A stretch of 64,000 nt of DNA from Streptomyces sp. TLI_105 (GTDB lineage: Bacteria > Actinomycetota > Actinomycetes > Streptomycetales > Streptomycetaceae). Location: positions 2,332,501 to 2,396,500 of the forward strand of contig NZ_FNSM01000001.1 in assembly GCF_900105415.1 (NCBI RefSeq). The letters run 5' to 3'. The notes beneath the pieces are model-generated. The model was not told the DNA's origin, searched no databases, and saw only the letters and a list, made by a program, of their open reading frames with translations. Positions within the stretch are counted from its first letter, which is position 1. Every line of letters begins with the position of its first letter. Below, one piece after another: positions 51,000 through 60,975 of the stretch. Position numbers and translations under genes: made by a program.

Positions 51000-52310
51000 C
51001 TACGTCAGTTTCACCGGATTGACGATGTCGGCGGCGAGGACGAGCAGCGTGAAGCAGACGAAGACGCCGGCCACCACGTAGGCGGCGGGCATCAGCTTGG
51101 CCACGTCGAACGGGCCGGGGTCGGGGCGCTTGAAGATCCGGGCCGCGTGACGGCGGACGGACTCCCACAGGGCGCCCGCGATGTGACCGCCGTCGAGCGG
51201 CAGCAGCGGGAGCATGTTGAACAGGAACAGCGAGACGTTGAAGTACACGAGCAGGTTCATGAACATGACGAGGATCGTCGTCGGCGGGGCCTCGACGGTC
51301 ATCAGCTCGCCGGTGATGCGGGCCGCGCCGAGGACACCGACGGGCGAGTCCTCGGCGCGCTTGCCGTCCCCGAAGGTGGCGTCCCAGAGGCCGGGGATCT
51401 TGCCCGGGAGGGCGATGACCGAGTGGACGCCGTTCTCCAGGAGGTCGGTCATCCGCTCGGTGGTCTCGCCGAAGCTGAGCGGCGCGACCACCGACTTCGG
51501 CTGGAAGCCGAGGTAGCCGGCCTTGACGTACTGGACGGGCCGGACGACGTTGCCGTGGGAGTCCTTCTTCTCGACCTCGTTGGTGACCAGGGTCGGGTGG
51601 AGGTCGATCCGCTGCCCGTCCCGCTCGACGGTGAGGGTGGCCGGGCCGATGGTGGCGGCGCGGATGCTGTCGGAGAGGGCGTCCCAGTCGTTCACCGCCT
51701 TCCCGTTCAGGGCGAGGATCTTGTCCCCGTCCTTGAGGCCGGCCGCGAACGCCGGGGAGACGGGGTCCCCCGCCGCGCACTTCTGGCGCTTCTCGCTGAG
51801 CTTGAGGACGCACTTCTGGACGCCCGCGACCTCGGTCGTCGGCCCCTGGACGCCCAGCGTCATCATCGAGCCGAAGAACAGCACCGCCGCCAGGACCAGG
51901 TTCATGAAAGGTCCGGCGAACATCACGATCACGCGCTTCCACGGCTTGCGCGTGTAGAACAGCCGGGTCTCGTCGCCCGGCTGGATCTCCTCGTACGAGG
52001 CCTCGCGGGCGTCCTCGATCATGGAGCGCCAGGGCGAGGTGGAGCGGGCCTCGATCCTGCCGTCCGCGCCCGGCGGGAACATGCCGATCATGCGGATGTA
52101 GCCGCCCGCCGGGATGGCCTTGATGCCGTACTCGGTCTCGCCGCGCTTCCTCGACCAGATCGTGGGGCCGAAGCCGACCATGTACTGCGGCACGCGGATG
52201 CCGAAGAGCTTGGCCGTGGAGAGGTGGCCGAGCTCGTGCCACGCGATGGAGACGAGGAGGCCGAGGGCGAACAGCACGATGCCCAGGGCGTACAGGAGCA
52301 TTTCGGTCAT
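51000..52310 (-). CDS. rseP: Site-2 intramembrane metalloprotease (RseP/M50B type)
   Basis: A 436-residue zinc protease acting inside the membrane, a candidate for regulated intramembrane proteolysis of anti-sigma factors. The zinc motif HELGH is at 25-29 in the first helix. A conserved [17 protein letters not shown] and [12 protein letters not shown] follow, then a PDZ domain (about 200-275, [20 protein letters not shown]) and the LDG motif LLPLDGGHI near residue 380. The symbol is by homology. ATG at 52310 overlaps the dxr stop by ATGA, so both are coupled. Confidence 0.93.
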   Translation of the reverse strand: MTEMLLYALGIVLFALGLLVSIAWHELGHLSTAKLFGIRVPQYMVGFGPTIWSRKRGETEYGIKAIPAGGYIRMIGMFPPGADGRIEARSTSPWRSMIEDAREASYEEIQPGDETRLFYTRKPWKRVIVMFAGPFMNLVLAAVLFFGSMMTLGVQGPTTEVAGVQKCVLKLSEKRQKCAAGDPVSPAFAAGLKDGDKILALNGKAVNDWDALSDSIRAATIGPATLTVERDGQRIDLHPTLVTNEVEKKDSHGNVVRPVQYVKAGYLGFQPKSVVAPLSFGETTERMTDLLENGVHSVIALPGKIPGLWDATFGDGKRAEDSPVGVLGAARITGELMTVEAPPTTILVMFMNLLVYFNVSLFLFNMLPLLPLDGGHIAGALWESVRRHAARIFKRPDPGPFDVAKLMPAAYVVAGVFVCFTLLVLAADIVNPVKLT

Positions 52311-53557
52311 GCGCGGGCCTCCGCTGTTGCCTTCGCTGCGAGTTCTCGGGCCCGGGCCCGTGCCCAGGTCTCCGCTTCGAGGACGTCCGACACGGTCAGC
52401 GAGGTTCCCCGGGCGGGGGTGCCGTGCTCCGTGACGACCGCAGTGACCGTATCCATGATGCCGTTGAACGGCAGCCGTCCGGCGAGAAACGCCTCGACGC
52501 ACTCCTCGTTCGCGGCGTTGAAGACGGCGGGGGCGGTGCCGCCCAGCTCGCCCACGTGCCGGGCCAGGCCGACGGACGGGAAGGCCTCGGTGTCGAGCGG
52601 GAAGAACTCCCAGGTGGAGGCCTTGGTCCAGTCGAAGGCGGGGGCCGCGTCCGGGACCCGCTCGGGCCAGCCGATGCCGATGGCGATCGGGCCGCGCATG
52701 TCCGGCGGGGTGGCCTGGGCGAGCGTGGAGCCGTCCGTGAACTCGACCATGGAGTGGACGTACGACTGCGGGTGGACGACGACCTCGATGCGGTCGAAGG
52801 GGATGTCGTAGAGCAGGTGGGCCTCGATGACCTCCAGGCCCTTGTTCACCAGGGTCGCGCTGTTGACCGTGATCACCGGACCCATGGCCCAGGTCGGGTG
52901 GGCCAGCGCGTCCTCCCGGGTCACATGGGCCAGCTGCTCGCGCGTACGGCCGCGGAAGGGGCCGCCGGAGGCCGTGACGACCAGCTTGCGGACGTCGGCG
53001 CGGGTGCCGGCGGCGAGCGCCTGGAAGAGGGCCGCGTGCTCGGAGTCGACCGGGATGATCTGGCCCGGCTTGGCGAGCGCCTTCACCAGGGGGCCGCCGA
53101 CGATCAGCGACTCCTTGTTGGCGAGGGCGAGGGTGCGGCCCGCTTCGAGGGCGGCGAGGGTCGGCGCGAGGCCGATGGAGCCGGTGATGCCGTTGAGGAC
53201 GGTGTGGCACGGCGACGCGGCCAGCCGGGTCGCCGCGTCCGGGCCCGCCAGGAGCTCGGGCAGGGGCTCGGAGCCGTACAGCGCCTTCAGCGCCTCCCGC
53301 AGCTCGGGCAGCGCCTCCTCACGGGCCACGGCGACCGCGGCGACCCGGAGCCGGTGCGCCTGCTCGGCGAGCAGCCCGATCCGGCCGCCGGAGGCGGCCA
53401 GGGCGGTGACCCGGAAACGGTCGGGGTTGCGCAGCACCAGATCGATGGCCTGCGTGCCGATGGACCCGGTCGAGCCGAGGACGACGATGTCCCGGCGTCC
53501 TTCGGAGACGTCGAAGGCGATGTGCGGGTCGGCAAGAGGAGAGGGGCGGTCGCTCAT
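52307..53557 (-). CDS. dxr: 1-deoxy-D-xylulose 5-phosphate reductoisomerase
   Basis: The second enzyme of the MEP pathway, making MEP with NADPH. The 416-residue protein shows [53 protein letters not shown] (metal-binding Asp/Glu), TASGGPFRG and [20 protein letters not shown]. The C-terminal helical domain is complete. It is immediately upstream of the S2P protease (four-base overlap) and ispG lies further down, so two MEP enzymes share this cluster. Confidence 0.98.
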   Translation of the reverse strand: MSDRPSPLADPHIAFDVSEGRRDIVVLGSTGSIGTQAIDLVLRNPDRFRVTALAASGGRIGLLAEQAHRLRVAAVAVAREEALPELREALKALYGSEPLPELLAGPDAATRLAASPCHTVLNGITGSIGLAPTLAALEAGRTLALANKESLIVGGPLVKALAKPGQIIPVDSEHAALFQALAAGTRADVRKLVVTASGGPFRGRTREQLAHVTREDALAHPTWAMGPVITVNSATLVNKGLEVIEAHLLYDIPFDRIEVVVHPQSYVHSMVEFTDGSTLAQATPPDMRGPIAIGIGWPERVPDAAPAFDWTKASTWEFFPLDTEAFPSVGLARHVGELGGTAPAVFNAANEECVEAFLAGRLPFNGIMDTVTAVVTEHGTPARGTSLTVSDVLEAETWARARARELAAKATAEARA

Positions 53558-53590
53558 GCCCCCATTCTTGCCGCAAAGACCGTGCGGCCT

Positions 53591-54826
53591 TCACGGGGTG
53601 CGTACGAATGCCTCGAAGGCCCGGTGGAAGTCGGGGAAGGTCTTCTTCACGCAGCCGGGGTCGTCGAAGGTGATCCCGGGGGTGCGCAGCGCGGTGACCG
53701 CGAAGGACATGACGATCCGGTGGTCGCCGTGGGTGGCGATCTCGACGGGCCCGGCGGGGGTCCCTGGCTGGATCTCGATCCAGTCGGGGCCGGTGGTGAC
53801 GGTGACGCCGAGGCGGCGGAGGTTCTCGGCGCAGGCGTCGAGCCGGTCGCACTCCTTGACCCGGGTGTTGGCGACGTCCTCGATGCGGACGGGCCCGTCG
53901 GCGAACGGCGCGATCGCGGCGAGGGTCGGCATCGTGTCCGAGATGTCCCGCATGTTGACGGTGAGGCCGCGCAGGGCGCCGGTGGAGCGGACGGTGGTGG
54001 CGGTGTCGGTGACCTCGACGTCGGCGCCCATGCGGCGCAGCACGTCGACGAAGGCCAGATCACCCTGGAGGGCGCCGGTCCCGAGACCGGGGACGGTGAC
54101 GGAACGGCCCGGCTGGAGGGCGGCCGCGGCGAAGAAGTAGCTGGCGGTGGAGGCGTCGGGCTCGATGCCGTACGTCCGCGCGCGGTAGCCGGTGGGGGCG
54201 ACCCGGTAGGTGCGGCCTTCCTGCCGGACCTCGGCCCCGAAGGCCCGCATCATCGCCAGGGTGATCTCGACGTACGGCTCCGAGACCAGGTCGGTGACGG
54301 TGATGTCGAGGCCCTCGGCCGTGAGCGGGCCCAGCATGAGCAGGGCGGTCAGGTACTGGGAGGACTGCCCGGCGTCGAGGGTGAGCGCGCCGCCCTTCAC
54401 GCCGGCGGCGTGGACGCTGAGGGGGTGGTGGCCCTCCCTGTCGCCGTGCCGCAGATCGACACCCAGGGTGCGCAACGCGGTCGTCAGGGGGGCGAGGGGT
54501 CGTCGTCGCATCTGCGCGGAGGCGTCGAAGCGGTACGTGCCGTGGCCCGCGGCCGCGAGGGTCGGCAGGAAGCGGGCGGTCGTGGCGCCGTCCCGGCAGT
54601 ACACGTCGGCCTCTCCCGCGCCCGGCCCGGCGGGACGGCCCTCGATGTGCCAGGCGTCCGGCTCGCGGCGGACGCCGTAGCCGAGGGCGGCGAGGCCCTC
54701 GGCGAAGCCCTCGGTGTCGTCGGAGACGAGCGGGCGCAGGAGGGTGGTGGTGCCCTCCGCGGCGGCGGCGAGGAAGAGCGCGCGGGCGGTGACGGACTTG
54801 GAGCCGGGGATGTCGATGACGGTCAC
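53591..54826 (-). CDS. aroA: 3-phosphoshikimate 1-carboxyvinyltransferase (EPSP synthase) homologue
   Basis: A 411-residue member of the EPSP synthase family, joining shikimate 3-phosphate and PEP. It shows IPGSKSVTARALFLAA, DASAQMRRRPLAPL, QSSQYLTALLML, VKECDRLDACAENLRRLG, HGDHRIVMSFAVTAL and CVKKTFPDFH. The GNAGT-type motif is changed to RDGATTARFLPTLAAAG. This variant resembles, from memory, the second aroA of S. coelicolor (SCO6819) more than the main one, so it may be a paralogue. I took GTG at 54826 because MTVIDIPGSKS matches that start; AGGATGG lies just upstream. It is about 30 bases upstream of dxr on the same strand. Confidence 0.88.
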   Translation of the reverse strand: MTVIDIPGSKSVTARALFLAAAAEGTTTLLRPLVSDDTEGFAEGLAALGYGVRREPDAWHIEGRPAGPGAGEADVYCRDGATTARFLPTLAAAGHGTYRFDASAQMRRRPLAPLTTALRTLGVDLRHGDREGHHPLSVHAAGVKGGALTLDAGQSSQYLTALLMLGPLTAEGLDITVTDLVSEPYVEITLAMMRAFGAEVRQEGRTYRVAPTGYRARTYGIEPDASTASYFFAAAALQPGRSVTVPGLGTGALQGDLAFVDVLRRMGADVEVTDTATTVRSTGALRGLTVNMRDISDTMPTLAAIAPFADGPVRIEDVANTRVKECDRLDACAENLRRLGVTVTTGPDWIEIQPGTPAGPVEIATHGDHRIVMSFAVTALRTPGITFDDPGCVKKTFPDFHRAFEAFVRTP

Positions 54827-54894
54827 GGGGCCATCCTGCCGTGAGCTGCGGCGCGGGGGCGGGACGGTCCGCCACGTGGACCCTGCGGGGCGCC

Positions 54895-55460
54895 TCGCGC
54901 GTCTGGTGCGGGCGTGCCCGTGGGGCGGTGCCTCCGCCCGTGTGGACGCGCGTCCGCCGGGCGGTGCCCACCCGCCGTGGGGGCGCGCACCTGCCGGGCC
55001 GTGCCCCCGCCCACCCGCCGTGTGGGCCGCGCCCGGCGGGGCGGTGCCCTTCCCGCCGCCCCCGCCCGTGTGGGCAATCGTCCCGCTGGGGCGGGACGGG
55101 TGGGCACACGGGACGGCGCCCTGAGCGGCGCCTCCGCGTTCCGCGCCTGGACCCGCACCACGTGTGCGGCGTATCTGTCGGTGCGGGTTCAGGCGCGGGA
55201 GCCTAGGCCCGGCAAGGGGCGCCGTCCGTTGTGCCCACCCGTTCCGCCCCAGCGGAACGATTGCCCACAACGGGGGGCGGCGGGGCACCGCTCCGGCGGG
55301 CGCAGCCCGCAAGGGGCGTGGGGGTGGGCACCGCCCCGGCGGAACGGCTGCCCACAACGGGAGCACCGCCCCGGCGGAACGGCTGCTCGCAACGGGGGCA
55401 CCGGCCCGGCGGGCCCGCCCGCAACGGGGGGCCGAGGGGCGGGCGTCGTCCCGGCGGAAC
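54895..55460. repeat. Composite hairpin repeat element, copy C (inverted orientation, expanded)
   Basis: This fills most of the 670-bp gap between aroA and the acyl-CoA dehydrogenase gene. The core (55065-55273) begins CCCGTGTGGGC and ends GCCCACAACGG, the reverse orientation of copies A and B. The middle has CCTGGACCCGCACC and GGTGCGGGTTCAGG as inverted repeats. Right of it are tandem units of about 36-41 bases with CACCGCCCCGGCGGAACGGC followed by GCCCACAACGGG (55330-55440). Left of it are units with CCGCCGGGCGGTGCCCAC. No gene is seen. Confidence 0.85.
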
Positions 55461-55498
55461 GACCCAACAGGGCCCGTCAGGGCGTCGTTCGTGGGCTG

Positions 55499-57421
55499 TT
55501 ACGGGAGCTTGCGGTGGACGTTCGTCTCCGGGGACGGGCCCGGCGTGGTGTCCGCGATCCAGGGGGCCGAGCCGCTCGGGTCGATGACGCCCTCCTCCAG
55601 CCAGGTGTAGGCCCCGTCGAGGACCGCCTCGACGATCCGCCGGTCGAGGTCGTCCGTGTTGGACCAGAGGCGGGTGAAGAGCTCCTCGATCCGCAGGCGG
55701 GCCTGCCGGCAGAAGGCGTCGGCGAGTTGGTGCGCCTCACGGCCGTGGTCGGTCGTGGTGCGGAGGAGCTCGGCACGGACGCACGCCGCGCTCATCGCGA
55801 AGAGTTCCGCGCCGATGTCGACGATCCGCCCGAGGAAGGCCTGCTTGAGCTCCATGCGGCCCTGCCAGCGGGACATCGCGTAGAAGGTCGAGCGGGCGAG
55901 CTTGCGGGAGGTCCGCTCGATGTAGCGGAGGTGTCCCGCCAGGGCGCCGAACTCACCGTATGAATGCGGAAGTTGTCCCGGACCGGTGACCAGTCCCGGC
56001 AGCCAGCGGGCATAGAAGCCGCCCGCCCGGGCGCCGGCCTTCGCCTTGTCGGCGAGGGACTTGTCGGGGTCGATGAGGTCGCCGGCGACGGAGAGGTGGG
56101 CGTCGACGGCTTCGCGGGCGATCAGCAGGTGCATGATCTCGGTGGAGCCTTCGAAGATGCGGTTGATGCGGAGGTCGCGGAGCAACTGCTCGGCGGGGAC
56201 GGCCCGTTCGCCGCGGGCGGCGAGGGAGTCGGCGGTCTCGTAGCCGCGGCCGCCCCGGATCTGGACGAGTTCGTCGGCGATGAGCCAGGCCTTCTCGGAG
56301 CCGTACAGCTTGGCGAGGGCGGCCTCGATGCGGATGTCGTTGCGGTCCTCGTCGGCCATCTGGGAGGCGAGGTCGACGACGGCCTCCAGGGCGAAGGCGG
56401 TGGCCGCGATGAAGGAGATCTTGGTGCCGACGGCCTCGTGGCGGCCCACGGGCCTGCCCCACTGCTCGCGGACGCCGGACCATTCGCGGGCGATCTTCAG
56501 GCACCACTTGGCGGCGCCCGCGCAGGCGGCGGGGAGGGAGAGCCGGCCGGTGTTGAGGGTGGTGAGGGCGATCTTGAGGCCGGCGCCCTCGGGGCCGATG
56601 CGGTTGGCGGCGGGGACGCGGACGCGGTGGAAGCGGGTGACGCCGTTCTCCAGGCCGCGCAGGCCCATGAAGGCGTTGCGGTGCTCGACGGTGATGCCGG
56701 GCGCGTCGGCCTCGACGACGAAGGCGGTGATGCCGCCGGGGTGTCCTTCGGAGACGGGGACGCGGGCCATGACGACGAGCAGGTCGGCGACGACGCCGTT
56801 GGTGGTCCAGAGCTTCACGCCGTCGAGGACGTACTCGTCCCCTTCCGGCACGGCGGTGGTGGCGAGGCGGGCGGGGTCGGAGCCCACGTCGGGCTCGGTG
56901 AGCAGGAAGGCGGAGAGGTCGGTGCGGGCGAGCCGGGGCAGGAAGGCGTCCTTCTGTTCCTGGGTGCCGAAGAGTTTCAGCGGCTGCGGTACGCCGATCG
57001 ACTGATGCGCGGAGAGCAGGGCGCCGACGGCGGGACTGGCGGAGCCGACGAGGGCGAGGGCGCGGTTGTAGTACAGCTGGGTGAGGCCGAGCCCGCCGTA
57101 CTTCGGGTCGATCTTCATCCCGAGGGCGCCGATCTCCTTGAGTCCGGTGATCGTCTCGTCGGGGATGCGGGCCTCGCGTTCGATGCGGGCGCCGTCGATC
57201 CGGGTCTCGCAGAAGTCGCGGAGGGCGGCGAGGAAGGCCTCGCCGCGCCGGGCGTCCTCGGCGGCGGGGAGCGGGTGCGGGTGGACGAGGTCGAGGCGGA
57301 ACCGGCCGAGGAACAGCTCCTTCGCGAAGCTGGGTCTGTGCCAGTCCCGCTCACGCGCGGCCTCGGCGACCTGCCGGGCCTCGCGCTCGGTGACCTTGGG
57401 CCGCTGAGTGGGTGCGGACAT
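55499..57421 (-). CDS. Long-form acyl-CoA dehydrogenase
   Basis: A 640-residue FAD enzyme catalysing the first step of fatty-acid or acyl-CoA beta-oxidation. The acyl-CoA dehydrogenase core (about 60-450) has LLTEPDVGSDPARLATTA, KLWTTNGVVADLLVVMARV, REQWGRPVGRHEAVGTKI and INRIFEGSTEIMHLLIAREA. A further 170-residue helical C-terminal part makes it like the very-long-chain (VLCAD/ACAD9-type) subfamily. ATG at 57421 has a strong AAGGAGG six bases upstream. It is divergent from the ABM-domain gene, with a 132-bp shared upstream region. Chain-length specificity is not visible. Confidence 0.92.
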   Translation of the reverse strand: MSAPTQRPKVTEREARQVAEAARERDWHRPSFAKELFLGRFRLDLVHPHPLPAAEDARRGEAFLAALRDFCETRIDGARIEREARIPDETITGLKEIGALGMKIDPKYGGLGLTQLYYNRALALVGSASPAVGALLSAHQSIGVPQPLKLFGTQEQKDAFLPRLARTDLSAFLLTEPDVGSDPARLATTAVPEGDEYVLDGVKLWTTNGVVADLLVVMARVPVSEGHPGGITAFVVEADAPGITVEHRNAFMGLRGLENGVTRFHRVRVPAANRIGPEGAGLKIALTTLNTGRLSLPAACAGAAKWCLKIAREWSGVREQWGRPVGRHEAVGTKISFIAATAFALEAVVDLASQMADEDRNDIRIEAALAKLYGSEKAWLIADELVQIRGGRGYETADSLAARGERAVPAEQLLRDLRINRIFEGSTEIMHLLIAREAVDAHLSVAGDLIDPDKSLADKAKAGARAGGFYARWLPGLVTGPGQLPHSYGEFGALAGHLRYIERTSRKLARSTFYAMSRWQGRMELKQAFLGRIVDIGAELFAMSAACVRAELLRTTTDHGREAHQLADAFCRQARLRIEELFTRLWSNTDDLDRRIVEAVLDGAYTWLEEGVIDPSGSAPWIADTTPGPSPETNVHRKLP

Positions 57422-57553
57422 GGACACCTCCTTGGGCTCCTGTCCGTCGTACCCGATACCGGCGGGTCCGGAAAGAGGAGGCGATCCTTCCGGGTATGTC
57501 CTCCTGGTGAGACGCTCCGCCCGTACGGGACGGCCGCGCGTAGGGTCCGCGCC

Positions 57554-57856
57554 ATGTCTCAGCCGATCAAGCTCATCGTCCTCGTCGCCGCGCTGCCCGG
57601 CCGGGGCGCGGAACAAGTCGCCGCCTTCGAGGCGCTCGCGCCCCTGGTGCGGGCGGAGGACGGCTGTCTGCAGTACGACCTCCACCGGGTGGCCGGCGAT
57701 CCCGACCGCTTCGCCCTGATCGAGCGCTGGGCCTCGGCCGAGGCCCTCGCGGCGCACGACGTGGCCCCGCACATGGTCGCGGCCGACGCCGCGAACAAGG
57801 CGTTCCGCGCGGGGCCCGCCGAGGTCGTGCGTCTCGTCGACGCTCCGGTCGCCTGA
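57554..57856 (+). CDS. ABM-domain monooxygenase-like protein
   Basis: A 100-residue protein with the antibiotic-biosynthesis-monooxygenase ferredoxin-like fold: IKLIVLVAALPGRGAEQVAA, LAPLVRAEDGCLQYDLHRV, FALIERWASAEALAAH and the C-terminal strand. Such proteins range from quinol monooxygenases (YgiN type) to heme-degrading enzymes; no specific ligand residues decide among them. It is a single gene, divergent from the acyl-CoA dehydrogenase and convergent with the aldehyde dehydrogenase, with only a weak AGGG site before ATG. A 14-base direct repeat (GCGGAGCCCGTACG) follows its stop. Confidence 0.88.
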   Translation: MSQPIKLIVLVAALPGRGAEQVAAFEALAPLVRAEDGCLQYDLHRVAGDPDRFALIERWASAEALAAHDVAPHMVAADAANKAFRAGPAEVVRLVDAPVA

Positions 57857-57895
57857 GCGGAGCCCGTACGGGAAAAGCGGAGCCCGTACGAGGAA

Positions 57896-57934
57896 AGGCG
57901 GCCCGAGCCCCCGCACAGTGGGCTCGGACCGCCT
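57896..57934 (-). terminator. Terminator between ABM and aldehyde dehydrogenase genes
   Basis: A 15-position stem (57896-57910 with 57920-57934) has one C/A position. In minus-strand RNA this becomes a G-U wobble and the stem is continuous, so it mainly serves the aldehyde dehydrogenase; in plus-strand RNA it still forms with one mismatch. Confidence 0.85.
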
Positions 57935-57954
57935 GGTCTCGTGAGGCGTACGCC

Positions 57955-59400
57955 TTAGAGGGCGAGGCCCGTCAGGACGAGCACGCGCTCGTAGGTGTAG
58001 TCGTCCATCGCGTACTTGACGCCCTCGCGGCCGACGCCGGAGCGCTTGGCGCCGCCGTACGGCATCTGGTCGGCGCGGTACGAGGGGACGTCGCCGACGA
58101 TCACGCCGCCGACCTCCAGGGCCCGGTGGGCGCGGAAGGCGGTCTGCAGGTCGCGGGTGAAGACACCGGCCTGGAGGCCGAAGTCCGAGTCGTTGACCGC
58201 GGCGAAGGCCTCGGCCTCGCCGTCGACCTTGGCGATGGTCAGGACCGGGCCGAAGACCTCGGCGCGGGCCAGGGTGACGTCGGCCGGGAGGTCGGTGAGG
58301 ACGGTCGGGGCGTAGGTCGCGCCCTCGCGCTTGCCGCCGGCGAGGAGCTTGGCGCCGGCCGCGACGGCCTCGTCGACCCAGGACTCGACGCGCTGGGCGG
58401 CGGCCTCGTCGACGAGCGGGCCGACGTCGGTGGCGTCGTCCGCCGGGTCGCCGGTGACCTGAGCCTCGACGGCCGCGACGATCTTCGGCACCAGGCGGTC
58501 GTAGACCGAGGCGTCGGCGATCACGCGCTGCACGGAGATGCAGGACTGGCCGCCCTGGTAGTTGGAGAAGGTCGCGATGCGGCTCGCGGCCCAGTCCAGG
58601 TCGGCCTCGGAGGACCAGTCGGGCAGGACGACGGCCGCGGCGTTGCCGCCGAGCTCCAGGGTGCAGTGCTTGTGCGGCACCGACTGCTGGATGGCGTAGC
58701 CGACCTTGTCGGAGCCCGTGAAGGAGATGACGGGGAGGCGCTCGTCCTGGACGAGGGCGGGCATGCGGTCGTTCGGCACGGTCAGGATCGACCAGGAGCC
58801 GGCCGGCAGGTCGGTCTCGGCCAGGATCTCGCCCAGGATCAGGGAGGAGATCGGCGTCGACGGGGCCGGCTTGAGGATGATGGGGGCGCCGACGGCGATG
58901 GCCGGGGCGACCTTGTGGGCGCTGAGGTTCAGCGGGAAGTTGAACGGCGCGATGCCGAGGACGACGCCCTTGGGGATGCGGCGGGTCAGGGCGAGGCGGC
59001 CCGCGCCGCCGGCCTCGGTGTCCAGGCGCTGGGCCTCGCCGGCGTTCCAGCGGCGGGCCTCCTCGGCGGCGAAACGGAAGACGGAGACGGCGCGGCCGAC
59101 CTCGCCGCGGGCCCACTTGATGGGCTTGCCGTTCTCGGCGGAGATCAGCTGGGCGATCTCCTCGGTGCGCTCGGCGAGCCGCTTCGACACGTGGTCGAGG
59201 GCGGCGGCGCGGACGTGCGCCGGGGTCGCGGCGAACTCGTCGACGACGGCGTGCGCGGCGGCGACGGCCTCCTCGACCTGGGCCTCGGTGGGCACGCTGA
59301 CCTTGCCGACCAGACGTCCGTCGTACGAGTTCGTGACGTCGAAGGTGGCGTCGCCGGTGGCCTCTCGGCCGGCGAGCCAGAAGGCGTGGGTGGTCGTCAT
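57955..59400 (-). CDS. NAD(P)-dependent aldehyde dehydrogenase
   Basis: A 481-residue cytoplasmic enzyme of the ALDH superfamily oxidising an aldehyde to its acid. Conserved motifs are GIAPFNFPLNLSAHKVAPAI, ISFTGSDKVG, LELGGNAAAVV (general-base Glu), GGQSCISVQRV (catalytic Cys) and EVFGPVLTIAKV. It resembles phosphonoacetaldehyde, lactaldehyde or glyceraldehyde-3-phosphate dehydrogenases of the non-phosphorylating group; the substrate is not certain. I chose ATG at 59400 (MTTTHAFWLAGRE) because the 17 upstream codons are not family-like. A PucR regulator is encoded about 2 kb upstream, a frequent partner of such genes. Confidence 0.93.
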   Translation of the reverse strand: MTTTHAFWLAGREATGDATFDVTNSYDGRLVGKVSVPTEAQVEEAVAAAHAVVDEFAATPAHVRAAALDHVSKRLAERTEEIAQLISAENGKPIKWARGEVGRAVSVFRFAAEEARRWNAGEAQRLDTEAGGAGRLALTRRIPKGVVLGIAPFNFPLNLSAHKVAPAIAVGAPIILKPAPSTPISSLILGEILAETDLPAGSWSILTVPNDRMPALVQDERLPVISFTGSDKVGYAIQQSVPHKHCTLELGGNAAAVVLPDWSSEADLDWAASRIATFSNYQGGQSCISVQRVIADASVYDRLVPKIVAAVEAQVTGDPADDATDVGPLVDEAAAQRVESWVDEAVAAGAKLLAGGKREGATYAPTVLTDLPADVTLARAEVFGPVLTIAKVDGEAEAFAAVNDSDFGLQAGVFTRDLQTAFRAHRALEVGGVIVGDVPSYRADQMPYGGAKRSGVGREGVKYAMDDYTYERVLVLTGLAL

Positions 59401-59848
59401 TGCGTCCCGGCCCTTTCCGTTTCGGGGTGCGAGCGGTTGCTCTGGTGCCACCGTAGGGCCGGGGCGCCGCGCGCGGGCTTGTCCGGTATGGAGTATTGGG
59501 GGTGGCGGCTCTGTCCGCTTCGGCCGAAGCGGGGTCGCCGGCGGCCGCTTCGGCCGGGGTCACCAGCGTGCGTACGCCGAGGGGGTCGCTCGCCGCTGCC
59601 CCGGCGCACGGCGACGACGCCGTCCTCGTACGCGAACACGTCCCCGACCCCGGCCGCGCAGCCGCCCACGTGGTCACGGAAGGCCCGGTCGTCCTCCTCG
59701 TCGCCGGTGGCGGCGAGCGCGGTCACTCCGTGGAACACCTGCCTGAGCGGGTTCGGTCTCGCCCCGCCCCGGTTCGTCACGCGGCCCCCCTGGTCCCCTG
59801 ACGCCTGGTCGAGCGGTGCGAAAGCGCTTCAGGGCAGGGGACGGATGA
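59401..59848. other. Intergenic region upstream of the aldehyde dehydrogenase, no clear gene
   Basis: About 450 bp without a supported gene. A plus-strand frame at 59496-59801 and minus-strand frames at 59397-59780 are open and GC-rich, but have no ribosome site and no recognised family. The translated plus frame (with VREHVPDPGRAAAHVV) may be a fragment of a lost gene. The aldehyde dehydrogenase promoter should lie here. Confidence 0.4.
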
Positions 59849-60823
59849 TCAACCGCGTCGCTCGGTCGAGACGATGAGACAGACCCCGCCGACGACGATC
59901 GCGCCGCCGAGGAGGATCGGCCAGGTCAGGGCCTCGTCGAGGACGAGGGCTCCGAGCAGGACGGCGACGACCGGGTTCACGTAGGCGTAGGTGGCGGCGA
60001 GGGAGACCGGGGCGGTCTGGAGGAGCCAGGCGTACGCGGTGAAGGCGACGAGCGAGCCGAAGACGACGAGGTACGCGAGGGCGGCCCAGGAGCGGCCGGA
60101 GACGGCGCCCAGGTCGAGGCCGTGGTGCTCGCCGCGCAGGAGGCCGAGCGTGAGCGCGGCGAGGCCGCCGGCCAGCATCTCGTACGCGCTCGCCGTGAAG
60201 GGGTTGGCGGGCATGGGCAGCCGGGCGGAGGAGACGGAGCCGGCGGACCACAGCAGGGCCGCGACGAGGACGAGGAGGACGCCGCCGATCTTCACCTCGC
60301 CGCTGAGGCCGGGGACGGTGAGGACGCCGAGACCGACGAAGCCGAGCAGGACGCCGCCGTAGGCGCCGAGGCCGGGACGGTCGCCGAAGACCGTGCGGAG
60401 CAGGACGACCCAGACGGGGACGGCGGCGACGAGGAGGGCGGCGAGGCCGGAGGGGATGGAGGTCTCGGCGAGGACGACGAGGCCGTTGCCGCCGAGGATC
60501 AGGAGCAGGCCGACGAGGACGGCGGAGCCGAGTTCCCTGCGGGTGACCCTGAGGGCGGCGGGGCCCTGCCGCCAGGCGGCGATCGCGGTGAGGAGCAGGC
60601 CGGCGGTGACGAAGCGGGCGCCGCCGGAGAGGAACGGTGGGAGGGTCTCGACGACGATCCGGATCCCGAGGTACGTGGACCCCCAGACGACGTACACGAT
60701 GCCGAGCGCTGCCCAGACGGCGCCGGTGATCCGGCGGGCCGGGGCGGGGACGGGGGCGGCGGCGCGGGGTCCCGGGGTGGCCGGGCGGGTCTCGGGGGCC
60801 GGATCGACGGCGGGGCTTGTCAT
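59849..60823 (-). CDS. EamA/DMT-family exporter
   Basis: A 324-residue membrane protein with ten predicted helices in two EamA repeats, after a 30-residue Pro/Ala-rich N-terminal tail. The first repeat starts ALGIVYVVWGSTYLGIRIVV and has PFLSGGARFVTAGLLL; the second includes SAGSVSSARLPMPANPFTAS and ATYAYVNPVVAVLLGALVLD. These are hallmarks of YedA/RhaT-type metabolite exporters. The substrate is unknown. It is transcribed toward the aldehyde dehydrogenase with about 450 bp between, so they are probably separate units. Confidence 0.92.
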   Translation of the reverse strand: MTSPAVDPAPETRPATPGPRAAAPVPAPARRITGAVWAALGIVYVVWGSTYLGIRIVVETLPPFLSGGARFVTAGLLLTAIAAWRQGPAALRVTRRELGSAVLVGLLLILGGNGLVVLAETSIPSGLAALLVAAVPVWVVLLRTVFGDRPGLGAYGGVLLGFVGLGVLTVPGLSGEVKIGGVLLVLVAALLWSAGSVSSARLPMPANPFTASAYEMLAGGLAALTLGLLRGEHHGLDLGAVSGRSWAALAYLVVFGSLVAFTAYAWLLQTAPVSLAATYAYVNPVVAVLLGALVLDEALTWPILLGGAIVVGGVCLIVSTERRG

Positions 60824-60975
60824 GAGCAGGAGAGTAGGGATTGATCACCCCCCAGACCAAGAAAACTGCCCGAATTCGGGCAGGGGTAGCGGAATTCGGA
60901 CGGTGGAGAGCTTCCCGAGGGGCGTTGCGGAGGGGTGGGAGGATATCCGGGACCGCATGGCCTCAGGGGGTAAGC

